The notes: a model not told the origin generated them from the letters alone. Positions 1 to 8,322 are shown, counted from the stretch's first letter. The stretch: 13,049 bases of DNA from a bacterium (GCA_025774205.1 JALGWK010000017.1:1-13049), one strand, 5' to 3'. Translations and numbers: made by a program.

Positions 1-25
1 ACCTGAAGAAGTACCGGTACGCCGG

Positions 26-54
26 TTGTACCAGTCAAAGACCCTCGATAGAAT
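26..54 (+). promoter_or_regulatory. Possible sigma70-type promoter of the M28 peptidase gene
   Basis: A -10-like hexamer TAGAAT (49-54, five of six consensus bases) lies 17 bp downstream of TTGTAC (26-31, three of six bases in a -35 position). The start codon follows about 58 bp later. The TTGTACCAG core at 26-34 also occurs in the 22-bp repeats at 3842-3907. The spacing is right but the -35 is poor, so this is a tentative call. Confidence 0.3.
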
Positions 55-112
55 GAGCTGAGTTCGCAGAAGTGATCCGGCTCGCACGACCTGACCCCCC
101 GGGAGGTTCAAC

Positions 113-2227
113 ATGCCCCGACGTTCGCTCTTTCTTCTGACCGCCTGCCTCTTCCTCATCGGTTCCACCGCCAGCGCCCAGATGACGCCCTGGTACCAGT
201 GGACCTTCGTGGATGCCGATGTCATGGACGAGATCATCGGTGAAGCCTCCGGTGAGACCGCCTGGAACACCATCATGGAGACCGGCGGCTACAACAAGGA
301 CCGCCTGGCTCCCGAGTGGGAAGGCACCTTCTACGAGACCCAGTACATCTACGACCAGCTGGTGCTCTATGGACTGCCCGGCGCTGAGATCGTCAGATTC
401 CCGGGCGGTTCCGCCTGGGACGGCATGAAGGGGGAGCTGTGGGAATTGACCCCGATGCGCCAGAAGCTCTCCTCCTTCCAGGACCAGCGGGCCATGCTCG
501 CCAGCGGCAGCCAGAACGCCGACGTCACTGCCGAACTGGTCTGGGTCGGCATGGGCACCGAGGAGGAATGCGAGCGGGCCGGGGTGGCGGGCAAGATCGT
601 GGTGACCGAGGGATCGATGAGCGGCACCCACCGGATCGCCTGCCAGCAGATGGGCGCCGAAGGCGTGATCTGCATCGCCAACGGTCGACCCTTCTTCGAC
701 CCCCTGCAGATCCCCTGGAGCGGGGTTGGCGGACGGGGCCGGGGTGGTGGAGAATCAGTAACGAAGTTCGGCTTCTACATCCCGCCGCGGGACGCCTATT
801 CCCTGAAGCGTCGCCTGATGGCCGATCAGACCATCACCGTTCACGCCGTGGTGGAAGCGACCACCCGCGAATACGACCTGGAGGACGTGACCTGCTACAT
901 CCCGGGGACCGATCCGGACGCCGGGGAGATCATCCTCTCGGCCCACCTCTTCGAGGGGTATACCAAGCAGGGCGCCAACGACAACAAGTCAGGGAGTGCC
1001 GGAATCCTCGAGGTAGCCCGCACCCTCCATACCCTGATCCAGGAAGGCCGGATCCCCCCGCCGAAGCGGACGATCCGTTTCCTCTGGGGACCGGAATTCT
1101 CCGGTACCGGACCGTGGGTCAAGGCCAACAAGGACCTGATGGAGGAGACCCTCTGCAATATCAACATGGACATGGTGGGTGAGTCACTGCAGCTGAACAA
1201 GGCCTTCACCTGCCTGATGCGCACCAGCTACGGCAACGCCCACTACATCAACGACGTGATGGAGAACTACTACCGCTTCGTGGGCGAGGGCAACCGGGAG
1301 CGGATCCAGAACCGGAGCGGGTTCTACAAAGTGCCCCGACCGATCTACGCCTCGACCGGTCAGGAGGAGCCATTCTACTACAGCATCGAGACCCACTACG
1401 GCGCCTCCGACCACATGGTCTTCAACAACTGGGGCGTCCAGGTGCCGGGCATCATGATCATCGTCTGGCCCGACCAGTGGTACCACACTTCGGGTGACCG
1501 GATCGACAAGGCCGATCCGACCCAGATGAAGCGGATCGCCATCATCGGCGCGGCCGGGGCCTACACGGTCGCCAGCGCCGACGATGACATGGCCATCAGG
1601 ATCGCCAGTGAGACCGCCAGCAACGCCACCCGGCGGCTCGGTCACCAGTTCGTCATAGGGCAGGAACGGCTGAACGGGGCGACCGCTGGTGACTTCGGCG
1701 ACATGTACGCCTGGGCCCGGGCCCACGTCGAGGGTACCGTGCTGGCCGAGAAGGCTACTCTCCAGTCGATCCTCGAACTGGCCGATGACACCGGCCGGGT
1801 GGGGGCGCACGTCGAGCAGATGATCGAATCGGTCGAAGCGATCGGTGAGGCGCACCTGGAAGCGCTGGAAGCGCACATGACCGCGACGGCCGCCAGGCTG
1901 GGCACCCAGCCCATTCGAGTCCAGCTTACCGACCTGGAGCGGCGCGCCGCGCGGATGATCCCCTCGCAGACCTCGCGGGTGAAGGAGAACGGTTACAACG
2001 GTTACGGCGTCTTCATGAACGAGGTGACCGACGAGGAGAGTGCCCGTTTCCCATACGGCCGTGGTGATATCGCCAACACCGGTGAGATCAACCTGCTCAT
2101 CAACGGCGAGTTCAGCGTCCTCGACATCAAGAAGATGCTCGACGCCCAGAACCGTTCGACCTCCGACCTGCAGGCGATCATCAACTACATCGAGATCCTG
2201 AAGCTGGCGGGGCTGGTCGACATGTAG
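113..2227 (+). CDS. Secreted M28-family zinc metallopeptidase with PA-like insert
   Basis: A 704-residue exported protein resembling M28 aminopeptidases, which use a two-zinc site to release N-terminal residues. Residues 1-22 form a Sec signal peptide (RR, hydrophobic core, cleavage likely after ASA before Gln23). Residues about 140-200 resemble a protease-associated (PA) domain. The M28 metal-site motifs are visible: His278 in AHLFEGY, Asp290 in GANDNKSG, Glu328 in WGPEFSGTG, Asp353 in NMDMVG and His458 in YHTSGD. The usual catalytic Glu before the metal-binding Glu is replaced by Pro327, so this may be a divergent or DUF4910-like subfamily with altered chemistry. Residues about 490-640 look helical; the last 60 residues look like a small winged-helix module (INGEFSVLDIKKML). 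The start is supported by GGGAGG at 101-106. It is probably monocistronic, because a terminator follows. The fold call is strong; substrate is unknown. Confidence 0.85.
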   Translation: MPRRSLFLLTACLFLIGSTASAQMTPWYQWTFVDADVMDEIIGEASGETAWNTIMETGGYNKDRLAPEWEGTFYETQYIYDQLVLYGLPGAEIVRFPGGSAWDGMKGELWELTPMRQKLSSFQDQRAMLASGSQNADVTAELVWVGMGTEEECERAGVAGKIVVTEGSMSGTHRIACQQMGAEGVICIANGRPFFDPLQIPWSGVGGRGRGGGESVTKFGFYIPPRDAYSLKRRLMADQTITVHAVVEATTREYDLEDVTCYIPGTDPDAGEIILSAHLFEGYTKQGANDNKSGSAGILEVARTLHTLIQEGRIPPPKRTIRFLWGPEFSGTGPWVKANKDLMEETLCNINMDMVGESLQLNKAFTCLMRTSYGNAHYINDVMENYYRFVGEGNRERIQNRSGFYKVPRPIYASTGQEEPFYYSIETHYGASDHMVFNNWGVQVPGIMIIVWPDQWYHTSGDRIDKADPTQMKRIAIIGAAGAYTVASADDDMAIRIASETASNATRRLGHQFVIGQERLNGATAGDFGDMYAWARAHVEGTVLAEKATLQSILELADDTGRVGAHVEQMIESVEAIGEAHLEALEAHMTATAARLGTQPIRVQLTDLERRAARMIPSQTSRVKENGYNGYGVFMNEVTDEESARFPYGRGDIANTGEINLLINGEFSVLDIKKMLDAQNRSTSDLQAIINYIEILKLAGLVDM

Positions 2228-2253
2228 ACGATCTCTGAAAGGGAGTCAGATCA

Positions 2254-2283
2254 GGAAGAGGGCGGGGAAACCCGCCCTCTTCC
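2254..2283 (+). terminator. Intrinsic terminator after the M28 peptidase gene
   Basis: A perfect 13-bp GC-rich stem (2254-2266 pairing with 2271-2283) closes a GAAA tetraloop, followed on the + strand by ATTTTC. It lies 26 bp after the peptidase stop and just beyond the sulfatase stop on the other strand. It should end the + transcript and may also stop the - transcript, although the T-run on that side is weak. Confidence 0.85.
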
Positions 2284-2287
2284 ATTT

Positions 2288-3817
2288 TCACCTGATGATC
2301 GGGGCGCTGCGACCCGCATTCCGGATATGCTCAAGGAGAACGCCCAGGCGGGCCACCACCTCCGGACGCTCCCCGTACAGGTTCCGCTTCTCCTCCAGGT
2401 CGGCGGTCATGTCGTAGAGCTGCCCGGGAGCGGGATCATCCTCTCCACCGCCGGTCCATCCGCCCGATCCCCGCCCCTCGATCATTTTCCACCGGCCGGC
2501 CCGGATCGCGAACATGCCTTCGATCGAATGGTGAATGGTCGCCTCCCTGATCGGTGACCCTCCGGCCGAACCTCTCAGGGCGGGCAGCATGTCATAGCTA
2601 TCCTCACCGGTGTCTTCCGGCAGGGTCGTGCCCGTGATCGCGGCGCAGGTCGCCATCAGATCGGTGAGGCAGAGGGTTTCATCAGATTCTGTGCCCGCCC
2701 CAATGACCTCCGGCCAGCGCGCGAGAAAGGGGATCCGGTGCCCCCCGTCCCAGACATCCGACTTGCGGCCGCGGAGATCGTCATTGGGCAGGTGATCGTA
2801 GTCGGTCATCGGCGTCATGGTGGAACCGTTGTCACTGGTGAAGATGATCAGGGTGTTCTCCGTCAGACCGTGACGGTCGAGAGCCTCAATGATCTCCCCG
2901 ACCGTTCCGTCGACCTGGGCCACAAAATCTCCGTACTCACCAGCACCACTGACGCCCCTGTACTCATCTATCGGCAGGACCGGTGTATGAGGAGCGGGAA
3001 GGGGGAAATAGAGGAAGAAGGGATCGAGCGAACGGGTTTCGGCATGGCGGTCGATCCAGGCTGTCGCCCGCTCTGTCAGCAGGGGCAGGGTCTGCTCATG
3101 ATCGAAGCCCGGCGCGGCGGGGCCGGCCCGGTAAAAGGCCAGGCCTCCCCGTCCCTCGATGCGTCCGATCCGCGGATCTGTCACCCGGTCGTTCTCGAGG
3201 TAGACATAGGGAACCATGTCGAGCGAGGCCGGTATCCCGAAGAAGTAATCGAAGCCGTGATCGCATGGCCCATCGGTCACCGGCCGACGGTAGTCAACTG
3301 TTTCCCCGGTTTCGTCCGACCGGTCACTGAACCGGTAGCCGTCGGTTGTTTGCCAACCAAGGCCGAGGTGCCACTTGCCCACGCAGGCGGTCGCGTACCC
3401 CTCATCATGCAGCAGGGAGGCCACAGTCGGTCGGCTCGGTTCGAGCAGGGGTGGGGAGTACCCCCAGAGGACATGTCCCTTAAGCCGGGTCCGCCAGCAG
3501 TAACGGCCGGTGAGCACTCCGTACCGGGTCGGCGTGCAGACGGCCGAACCGCTGTGGGCGTCGGTGAACCGCATCCCCTCCCGGGCCAGTTGGTCGAGGT
3601 GGGGGGTCGGGATCTTCGAGTCGGGATTGTTGCATCCGGGATCGCCGTACCCGAGGTCATCAGCCAGGATGAAGATGATGTTGGGCCGCTGTCCGGTCCA
3701 GGAACGCCCGCCCGCGCCGCATCCCTCCAGCAGGGCGGGGATGATTCCAGCGCCGGTAATCCCGGCGGCTCCGACACCCACCTTCTTCAGGAATTCCCGC
3801 CGGTTCCGTTCGCTCAT
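2288..3817 (-). CDS. Tat-exported type I (formylglycine) sulfatase
   Basis: A 509-residue arylsulfatase-family (S1) enzyme that hydrolyses sulfate esters, here probably from glycans, outside the cytoplasm. The N-terminus carries a twin-arginine leader (RNRREFLKK) followed by a hydrophobic stretch and LLEGC, so Cys33 may be a lipobox cysteine, though Glu at -2 is not ideal. The catalytic domain starts at RPNIIFILADD (metal ligands Asp53 and Asp54). The C-x-P-x-R signature is CTPTR, with Cys94 the residue oxidised to formylglycine. Other family motifs are PAPHTP, FTSDNGS and LRGRKSDVWDGG (Lys near 350). The start is fixed by GGAGG (CCTCC at 3825-3829 on the + strand). The length is normal. It is divergent from a GH29 fucosidase, which hints at sulfated fucose glycans, but the substrate cannot be read from sequence alone. 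A maturation enzyme must be encoded elsewhere. Confidence 0.93.
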   Translation of the reverse strand: MSERNRREFLKKVGVGAAGITGAGIIPALLEGCGAGGRSWTGQRPNIIFILADDLGYGDPGCNNPDSKIPTPHLDQLAREGMRFTDAHSGSAVCTPTRYGVLTGRYCWRTRLKGHVLWGYSPPLLEPSRPTVASLLHDEGYATACVGKWHLGLGWQTTDGYRFSDRSDETGETVDYRRPVTDGPCDHGFDYFFGIPASLDMVPYVYLENDRVTDPRIGRIEGRGGLAFYRAGPAAPGFDHEQTLPLLTERATAWIDRHAETRSLDPFFLYFPLPAPHTPVLPIDEYRGVSGAGEYGDFVAQVDGTVGEIIEALDRHGLTENTLIIFTSDNGSTMTPMTDYDHLPNDDLRGRKSDVWDGGHRIPFLARWPEVIGAGTESDETLCLTDLMATCAAITGTTLPEDTGEDSYDMLPALRGSAGGSPIREATIHHSIEGMFAIRAGRWKMIEGRGSGGWTGGGEDDPAPGQLYDMTADLEEKRNLYGERPEVVARLGVLLEHIRNAGRSAPIIR

Positions 3818-3841
3818 CTGATTGCCTCCGGTGTCTCGCTT

Positions 3842-3907
3842 CAGGGATCAGGGCGGATTGTACCAGGGATCGGGGCGGATTGTACCAGGGATCGGGGCGG
3901 ATTGTAC
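3842..3907. repeat. Three tandem 22-bp direct repeats in a divergent promoter region
   Basis: Three head-to-tail copies occupy 3842-3863, 3864-3885 and 3886-3907. Each reads CAGGGATC, then RGGGCGG, then ATTGTAC. Copies 2 and 3 are identical and copy 1 differs only by A for G at unit position 9; a decayed fragment (CACGGCAGATC) follows. The array sits 25-90 bp upstream of the sulfatase start. On the - strand each unit contains TGGTACAAT, which resembles an extended -10 element. The 22-bp period is close to two helical turns, so repeated regulator sites are possible. Function is inferred. Confidence 0.9.
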
Positions 3908-3947
3908 CACGGCAGATCACCCTTCGCCCACTCTGCACCGGTCGGTA

Positions 3948-3976
3948 TTCACTTCACCGCTTCAGTGGGATAAGAT
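3948..3976 (+). promoter_or_regulatory. Possible promoter of the GH29 fucosidase gene
   Basis: TTCACT (3948-3953) and TAAGAT (3971-3976) each match four of six sigma70 consensus bases and are exactly 17 bp apart, 39 bp upstream of the fucosidase start and just downstream of the 22-bp repeat array. A weak match in GC-rich DNA, credible mainly by position. Confidence 0.35.
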
Positions 3977-4014
3977 GGGACCTGACCAGCACGATCCCCT
4001 GACCGGAGGTTCCG

Positions 4015-6072
4015 ATGTCCCGCTTTCGCACACTCTTCTCCTACGGAATGGTATTCATCCTCATGCTCACCATGGCGGCGTGTTCCGGCGGGGCTGGCCG
4101 GTTCGAGACCGACAAGGACCGGCGGATGGAGTGGTGGCGAGAGGCCCGCTTCGGCCTCTTCCTCCACTGGGGACTCTACTCGGTCCCGGCCGGGGAGTGG
4201 GGCGAGGATACCCATCACGCCGAATGGATTCTGACAACGGCCCAGATTCCGGTGGATACGTACGAACAATTCCTCGGAGAGTTCAATCCGGTCGAGTTCG
4301 ACGCCGACGATTGGGTGCGGATGGCGAAGGACGCCGGGATGAAGTACATCGTCATCACCTCGAAGCACCACGACGGCTTCGCGCTCTTCGATTCAGAGGT
4401 CAGCGATTACGACGTCATGGCGACTCCCTTTCAGCGGGACATCATGGCCGAACTGGCCGAGGCCTGCCGCCGTGAAGGACTGAAGATGTGCTGGTACCAT
4501 TCGATCATGGACTGGCACCACCCCGACTACCTCCCCCGGCGGGGCTGGGAGTCGAGATCGGCCGAAGGAGCCGACTTTGACCGCTACGTGGAATACCTTC
4601 GCGGGCAGGTGACCGAGCTTCTTACAAACTACGGTGATATCGGGATCATGTGGTTTGACGGGGAGTGGGAGAGCACCTGGAGCCACGACTACGGCCAGCC
4701 CCTCTACGACCTCTGCCTCGAGCTGCAGCCCGACGTGATCGTGAATAACCGGGTCGACGTGAACCGGGGCGGGATGGCCGGGATCTCCACCGATGACCGG
4801 TCGGCCGGTGACTACGGAACCCCGGAACAGCAGATCCCGGAAACAGGTCTGCCCGGCACCGATTGGGAGACATGCATGACCATGAACCGGTACTGGGGGT
4901 ACAACCGGGCCGACACCCAGTACAAGTCCACCCGTCAGCTGATACGCATGCTGGTCGACATCGCCTCGAAAGGCGGTAACTACCTGCTCAATGTCGGTCC
5001 CACGGCTGAGGGCACCTTTCCGCAGGAGAGCATCGATCGCCTGGCGGAGATCGGCGACTGGATGGATGTGAACGGAGAGGCGATCTACGGCACTTCGGCT
5101 AGTCCCCTGGCCGGGATCCCCTGGGGGCGGATCACCGTGAAGCCCTCCGGGCGGAAGACGAAACTCTACCTGCACGTCTTTGACTGGCCCGCCGACGGAA
5201 TGCTCACCCTGCCGGGGATCGGCAACGATCCGGTCCGGGCGCGCCTGCTGGCAGATCCTGGAGTACGGATCCCGATCGAACGGGTCGAGTCCGACCTGCG
5301 TCTCGCGCTGCCCGCAGGGGCGCCCGACGAAGATTGCACGGTGGTAGTGCTCGAGGTGAAGGGTGAGCCGATCGTCTACGAGGCTCCGACCATCGAAGCG
5401 GCCGCGACGATCCTGGTGAACCCGATATCGGTCTCCCTCGTGACCCGGTCGACCGCACTCGAGCTCCGTTACACCCTCGATGGTACCGTTCCGGACGCGG
5501 ATTCGAATCCGTACATCGGTCCATTCACCATCTCCTCCACGACGACGGTGAAGGCCCGGGTCTTCCATGAAGGGGAACCGGTGAGCGGTGTGACGGAGAA
5601 GTTATTCACCCGGGTTGAGCCGGCTTCTGCCCGAGAGGTCGGGAATCTCCGGGAGGGACTCAGTCTGGAGGAATATCACGGCACCTGGGAGCTCCTTCCC
5701 GACTTCGACCGGTTGCAGCGGATATCGAGACGGACGGTCGAAGACATCTCCCTGCCCGCCGATCCGACGCGGGTCGAGTATGTCGGTTACCGGTACTCAG
5801 GCTATATCGACCTCCTCCAGGATGACGTCTACCTCTTCACCCTGGTCTCCGATGACGGCTCCCGGCTCCTGCTGGATGGTGATGTCGTGGTGGACAACGA
5901 CGGTCTGCATGGATCACAGGGTCTGACGGGCACGGTCGCGCTGGCGGAGGGGATGCACGAAATATCAGTCGAGTGGTTCAATCAGACCGGGGGCGCCGAC
6001 CTCGACCTGCTCTACGCACCGGTGGGGCAGCCAGCGGCGCGGATTCCGGCTGCCATGCTCAGGCATCGCTGA
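4015..6072 (+). CDS. Exported GH29 alpha-L-fucosidase with CHB_HEX_C-like and PA14 domains
   Basis: A 685-residue retaining alpha-L-fucosidase that removes terminal fucose from glycans. The leader ends in LTMAAC, so Cys23 is a likely lipoprotein cysteine. The GH29 barrel spans about residues 30-360: EARFGLFLHWG (His51), KHHDGF, and IMWFDGEW with Asp215 as the expected nucleophile. DYGTPEQ (Glu271) and DWETCMTMNRYWGY follow; the acid/base residue varies in GH29 and I do not assign it. Residues about 360-450 form a C-terminal beta-sandwich. About 460-535 (LRYTLDGTVPD, TTTVKARVF) resembles the chitobiase C-terminal/fn3-like domain. About 545-685 is a PA14 domain (YSGYIDLLQDDVYLFTLVSDDGSRLLLDG), often carbohydrate-binding. 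The start is supported by GGAGG at 4005-4009. The divergent sulfatase suggests a sulfated fucan or fucosylated glycan as substrate (inference). Confidence 0.95.
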   Translation: MSRFRTLFSYGMVFILMLTMAACSGGAGRFETDKDRRMEWWREARFGLFLHWGLYSVPAGEWGEDTHHAEWILTTAQIPVDTYEQFLGEFNPVEFDADDWVRMAKDAGMKYIVITSKHHDGFALFDSEVSDYDVMATPFQRDIMAELAEACRREGLKMCWYHSIMDWHHPDYLPRRGWESRSAEGADFDRYVEYLRGQVTELLTNYGDIGIMWFDGEWESTWSHDYGQPLYDLCLELQPDVIVNNRVDVNRGGMAGISTDDRSAGDYGTPEQQIPETGLPGTDWETCMTMNRYWGYNRADTQYKSTRQLIRMLVDIASKGGNYLLNVGPTAEGTFPQESIDRLAEIGDWMDVNGEAIYGTSASPLAGIPWGRITVKPSGRKTKLYLHVFDWPADGMLTLPGIGNDPVRARLLADPGVRIPIERVESDLRLALPAGAPDEDCTVVVLEVKGEPIVYEAPTIEAAATILVNPISVSLVTRSTALELRYTLDGTVPDADSNPYIGPFTISSTTTVKARVFHEGEPVSGVTEKLFTRVEPASAREVGNLREGLSLEEYHGTWELLPDFDRLQRISRRTVEDISLPADPTRVEYVGYRYSGYIDLLQDDVYLFTLVSDDGSRLLLDGDVVVDNDGLHGSQGLTGTVALAEGMHEISVEWFNQTGGADLDLLYAPVGQPAARIPAAMLRHR

Positions 6073-6089
6073 GATCAGGTCCAGATGTT

Positions 6090-7172
6090 TCAGTTCCGGC
6101 GCGGGCAGGGGGGAAGTTCAGCTTCTTCCTGATAGTCCAGAGCCCCGCATTCCAGACAGGTCACTGGATCACAGCAGGTCTTGCAGACCCGCTTGTATGA
6201 TCCGAATCTGCTGAATTCAACCTCCGGCGACAGGAATCCATCCTTCACCGGTTCTTCCCGCAGAAGATCGGTGCTGAGGTATTTCTTGTTGTCATCCGGG
6301 AAGACCGTGACCACGATCGCTTCTTCTCCTATCTCATTCTGCACCATCAGGGCACCGAGAAAATTGGCCCCCGATGATATTCCAACGCCCAGCCCCAGTT
6401 CCATAGCCAGTTTCTGGGCCATGATGATCGCGTCACCATCATCGACGATGGCGGGAATGAACTCATCGGAGATACCCTGGATGCGATGGGTCCCGATCTT
6501 GTGGCCGGTCGACAGGGTGGGTGAATTCGATGGTTCGAGCGGATGTATCTTCATCCCGGGCTGCATCTCCCTGAGATAGCGGCCGACACCCATGACGGTT
6601 CCACCGGTCCCCACTCCAGCCACGAAGGCGTCCGGCGTCAGGGAACGGAAGCGCAGCTGCCACCAGATCTCCGGACCGGTCGTCTCGTAGTGCGCATCGC
6701 AGTTGTCCTCATTGGAGAACTGACTGGGCAGAAAGGTATTCTCCCGGCTTTTGGCCAGTTCCTCGGCCTGATCGATGCTTCCGAGGAAGCCACCTTCATC
6801 CTTGCTGACGAGATTGATCTGCGCGCCGAGACTGCTGATGAGATTGATCCGTTCAGAACTCATCCAGCCGGGCATGAAGATGGCGACCGGATGTCCCATT
6901 GCCCGCCCGATCGCCGAAAAAGCGATACCGGTGTTCCCACTGGTTGCCTCAATGATGAGATCACCCGGGTGGAGTTCCCCTCTTTCGTACGACTGCCTGA
7001 TGATATGAAGAGCCATACGGTCCTTGATGCTTCCAGTGAGATTCAGGTTCTCCGCCTTGGCGTGAATCACCCTCTTTTTTCCCTGGAATGTGAACCTGAG
7101 TTCCAACAGTGGCGAGTTCCCGATCAGAGTGTTCAGTCCATTCAAACGGTGTTGGATTACAGCATCAAGCAT
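6090..7172 (-). CDS. PLP-dependent cysteine synthase-family enzyme with Cys-rich C-terminal tail
   Basis: A 360-residue cytosolic fold-type II PLP enzyme of the CysK/CysM/CBS family, which does beta-replacement on O-activated serine, for example making cysteine. Lys50 in [10 protein letters not shown] is the Schiff-base lysine; TSGNTG (77-82) binds the substrate and [12 protein letters not shown] binds the PLP phosphate. The core ends near residue 300. An extension then carries six cysteines (330, 333, 334, 339, 342, 356) arranged as CxxCC-x4-CxxC and a late Cys, which could bind zinc or an Fe-S cluster or act as a thiol switch. The start is supported by GAGGGGGG just upstream of the ATG. It converges with the fucosidase, with 17 bp between stops. 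Exact reaction uncertain: cysteine synthase, or a relative using another nucleophile. Confidence 0.85.
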   Translation of the reverse strand: MLDAVIQHRLNGLNTLIGNSPLLELRFTFQGKKRVIHAKAENLNLTGSIKDRMALHIIRQSYERGELHPGDLIIEATSGNTGIAFSAIGRAMGHPVAIFMPGWMSSERINLISSLGAQINLVSKDEGGFLGSIDQAEELAKSRENTFLPSQFSNEDNCDAHYETTGPEIWWQLRFRSLTPDAFVAGVGTGGTVMGVGRYLREMQPGMKIHPLEPSNSPTLSTGHKIGTHRIQGISDEFIPAIVDDGDAIIMAQKLAMELGLGVGISSGANFLGALMVQNEIGEEAIVVTVFPDDNKKYLSTDLLREEPVKDGFLSPEVEFSRFGSYKRVCKTCCDPVTCLECGALDYQEEAELPPCPRRN

Positions 7173-7218
7173 GTCGTTCCCCCCTCATCTCATCGGTTCA
7201 ATCCCGGCTGTTCAATAG

Positions 7219-7231
7219 TGCCTCTCAGGCA
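7219..7231. promoter_or_regulatory. Small inverted repeat in the divergent PLP-enzyme/oxidoreductase intergenic region
   Basis: TGCCT and AGGCA flank a 3-bp centre, a perfect 5-3-5 inverted repeat about 47 bp upstream of the PLP enzyme start. On the - strand it falls between TTTACG and TATTGA, a weak -35/-10 pair 17 bp apart, so it could be an operator. Such short repeats arise by chance. Confidence 0.2.
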
Positions 7232-7317
7232 TGACGTAAATCATCGAGTTGGTCTCGTTCGCCGGTAGTGAGTAGAGTGATCATTGATCTTCGGGATTCA
7301 GAATCGCGGAGGAGAAC

Positions 7318-8322
7318 ATGGTCCGCTTTGGAGTCATCGGTTTCGGCCTGCACGCGGTGAGACGCCTGATGCCGGGCTTCGCGGGATCGGATCGCTGTGA
7401 GGTCACGGCCCTCTCCCGGCGCGATCCGGAGAAGTCCGCTGCCTCGGCCCGGGAGCACGGGATTCCGCATGCCTTCACCACCCCTGAGGAACTGTGCGCT
7501 TCCGGGGAGGTGGACGCGGTCTTCGTGACATCCCCTGACGCCCTCCATCTCCCCGATGTGCTGACCGCGATCGAACACGGTCTCCCGGTCCTGTGCGAGA
7601 AACCGCTGGCGATGAATGGAACCGAAGCCCGCCGTATGGTGGAGGCTGCTGACCGGGCCGGTGTTCTCTTCGGGGTGGCGCATATCTTCCGGTTCGAGAA
7701 GAGCGTGGCGCTCTTCCGGGAACGGACAGGGCGGGGGGATCTCGGACGGCCAATTTTAGCCCGGGCAGAGTTCCACTATCCCGGTCTGAACCATCCCAGG
7801 GCATGGCTGAAGGATCCGACCATGGCGTGCGGAGGGCCGATCGCCGATGTGGGAGTTCATTGCTTTGATGCCCTGCGCTACATCCTCCAGGATGAGATCG
7901 TGGAGGTCTCGACTGCGGTATTCGAAGATGAGCGCTCCGCGCCCTTCGAAGCCGCAGCTCTGCTGACACTTACTTTCTCTGAGGGGACACTTGCCACTAT
8001 CGCCGTTTCAACCCGTCGTGACTATCTGACCCTGCTGGAATTGGCAGGCGACAGAGGGATCATCTCCGCGGTCGATGCGCTGAACGTCGAACGGCCGATC
8101 ACGGTCGAATACCGGCCGGAGGCAGGCACACCCTCCCTCGAACGGGAAGAGGTCTCCAATCTCGGTGTCTACACCAGGCAGGTCGACGCCTTCGCTGAAG
8201 CGGTCGAAGTAGGAGGGGAGTTCACGATCCCCGGGGTGGAGGGACTGAAGAACCAGCTCGTCCTGGATGCCCTCTTCAGGAGTCGGGACTCAGGCCGGGC
8301 CGAGCCGGTTCAACAGGTCTGA
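7318..8322 (+). CDS. Gfo/Idh/MocA-family NAD(P)-dependent oxidoreductase
   Basis: A 334-residue cytosolic dehydrogenase of the family that oxidises or reduces sugars, inositols and related polyols. The N-terminal Rossmann fold has MVRFGVIGFGLHA (GxGxxA-like nucleotide loop, residues 6-13) and the family signature CEKPLAM with Glu94, Lys95 and Pro96. The C-terminal alpha/beta domain has GGPIADVGVHCFDALRY, with Asp177 and His181 at the usual catalytic positions. Length is typical and there is no export signal. GGAGGAG at 7308-7314, 3 bp before the ATG, supports the start. The gene converges with the selenoprotein gene, 11 bp between stops. It might act on sugars released by the nearby glycan hydrolases, but the family is too broad to name a substrate. 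Confidence 0.92.
   Translation: MVRFGVIGFGLHAVRRLMPGFAGSDRCEVTALSRRDPEKSAASAREHGIPHAFTTPEELCASGEVDAVFVTSPDALHLPDVLTAIEHGLPVLCEKPLAMNGTEARRMVEAADRAGVLFGVAHIFRFEKSVALFRERTGRGDLGRPILARAEFHYPGLNHPRAWLKDPTMACGGPIADVGVHCFDALRYILQDEIVEVSTAVFEDERSAPFEAAALLTLTFSEGTLATIAVSTRRDYLTLLELAGDRGIISAVDALNVERPITVEYRPEAGTPSLEREEVSNLGVYTRQVDAFAEAVEVGGEFTIPGVEGLKNQLVLDALFRSRDSGRAEPVQQV

Noticed and set aside
1-56. C-terminal tail of an upstream gene ending in TGA at 54-56 (…KKYRYAGC…)
   Set aside because: Seventeen codons with no start visible are too few to support a gene. A second frame is also open to 61.
1184-1876. A 230-codon - strand open frame, and other antisense or offset frames over the M28 gene
   Set aside because: All overlap the strongly supported peptidase, with low-complexity composition typical of shadow frames.
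3842-3910. CRISPR array
   Set aside because: The units are directly abutting with no spacers, and no cas genes are present.
2738-3973. A 411-codon + strand open frame
   Set aside because: It lies antisense to the sulfatase, whose motifs are unmistakable. GC-rich genes produce long open antisense frames, and it runs through the repeat array.
4393-5568. A 391-codon - strand open frame
   Set aside because: It is antisense to the GH29 fucosidase and shows no recognisable domain.
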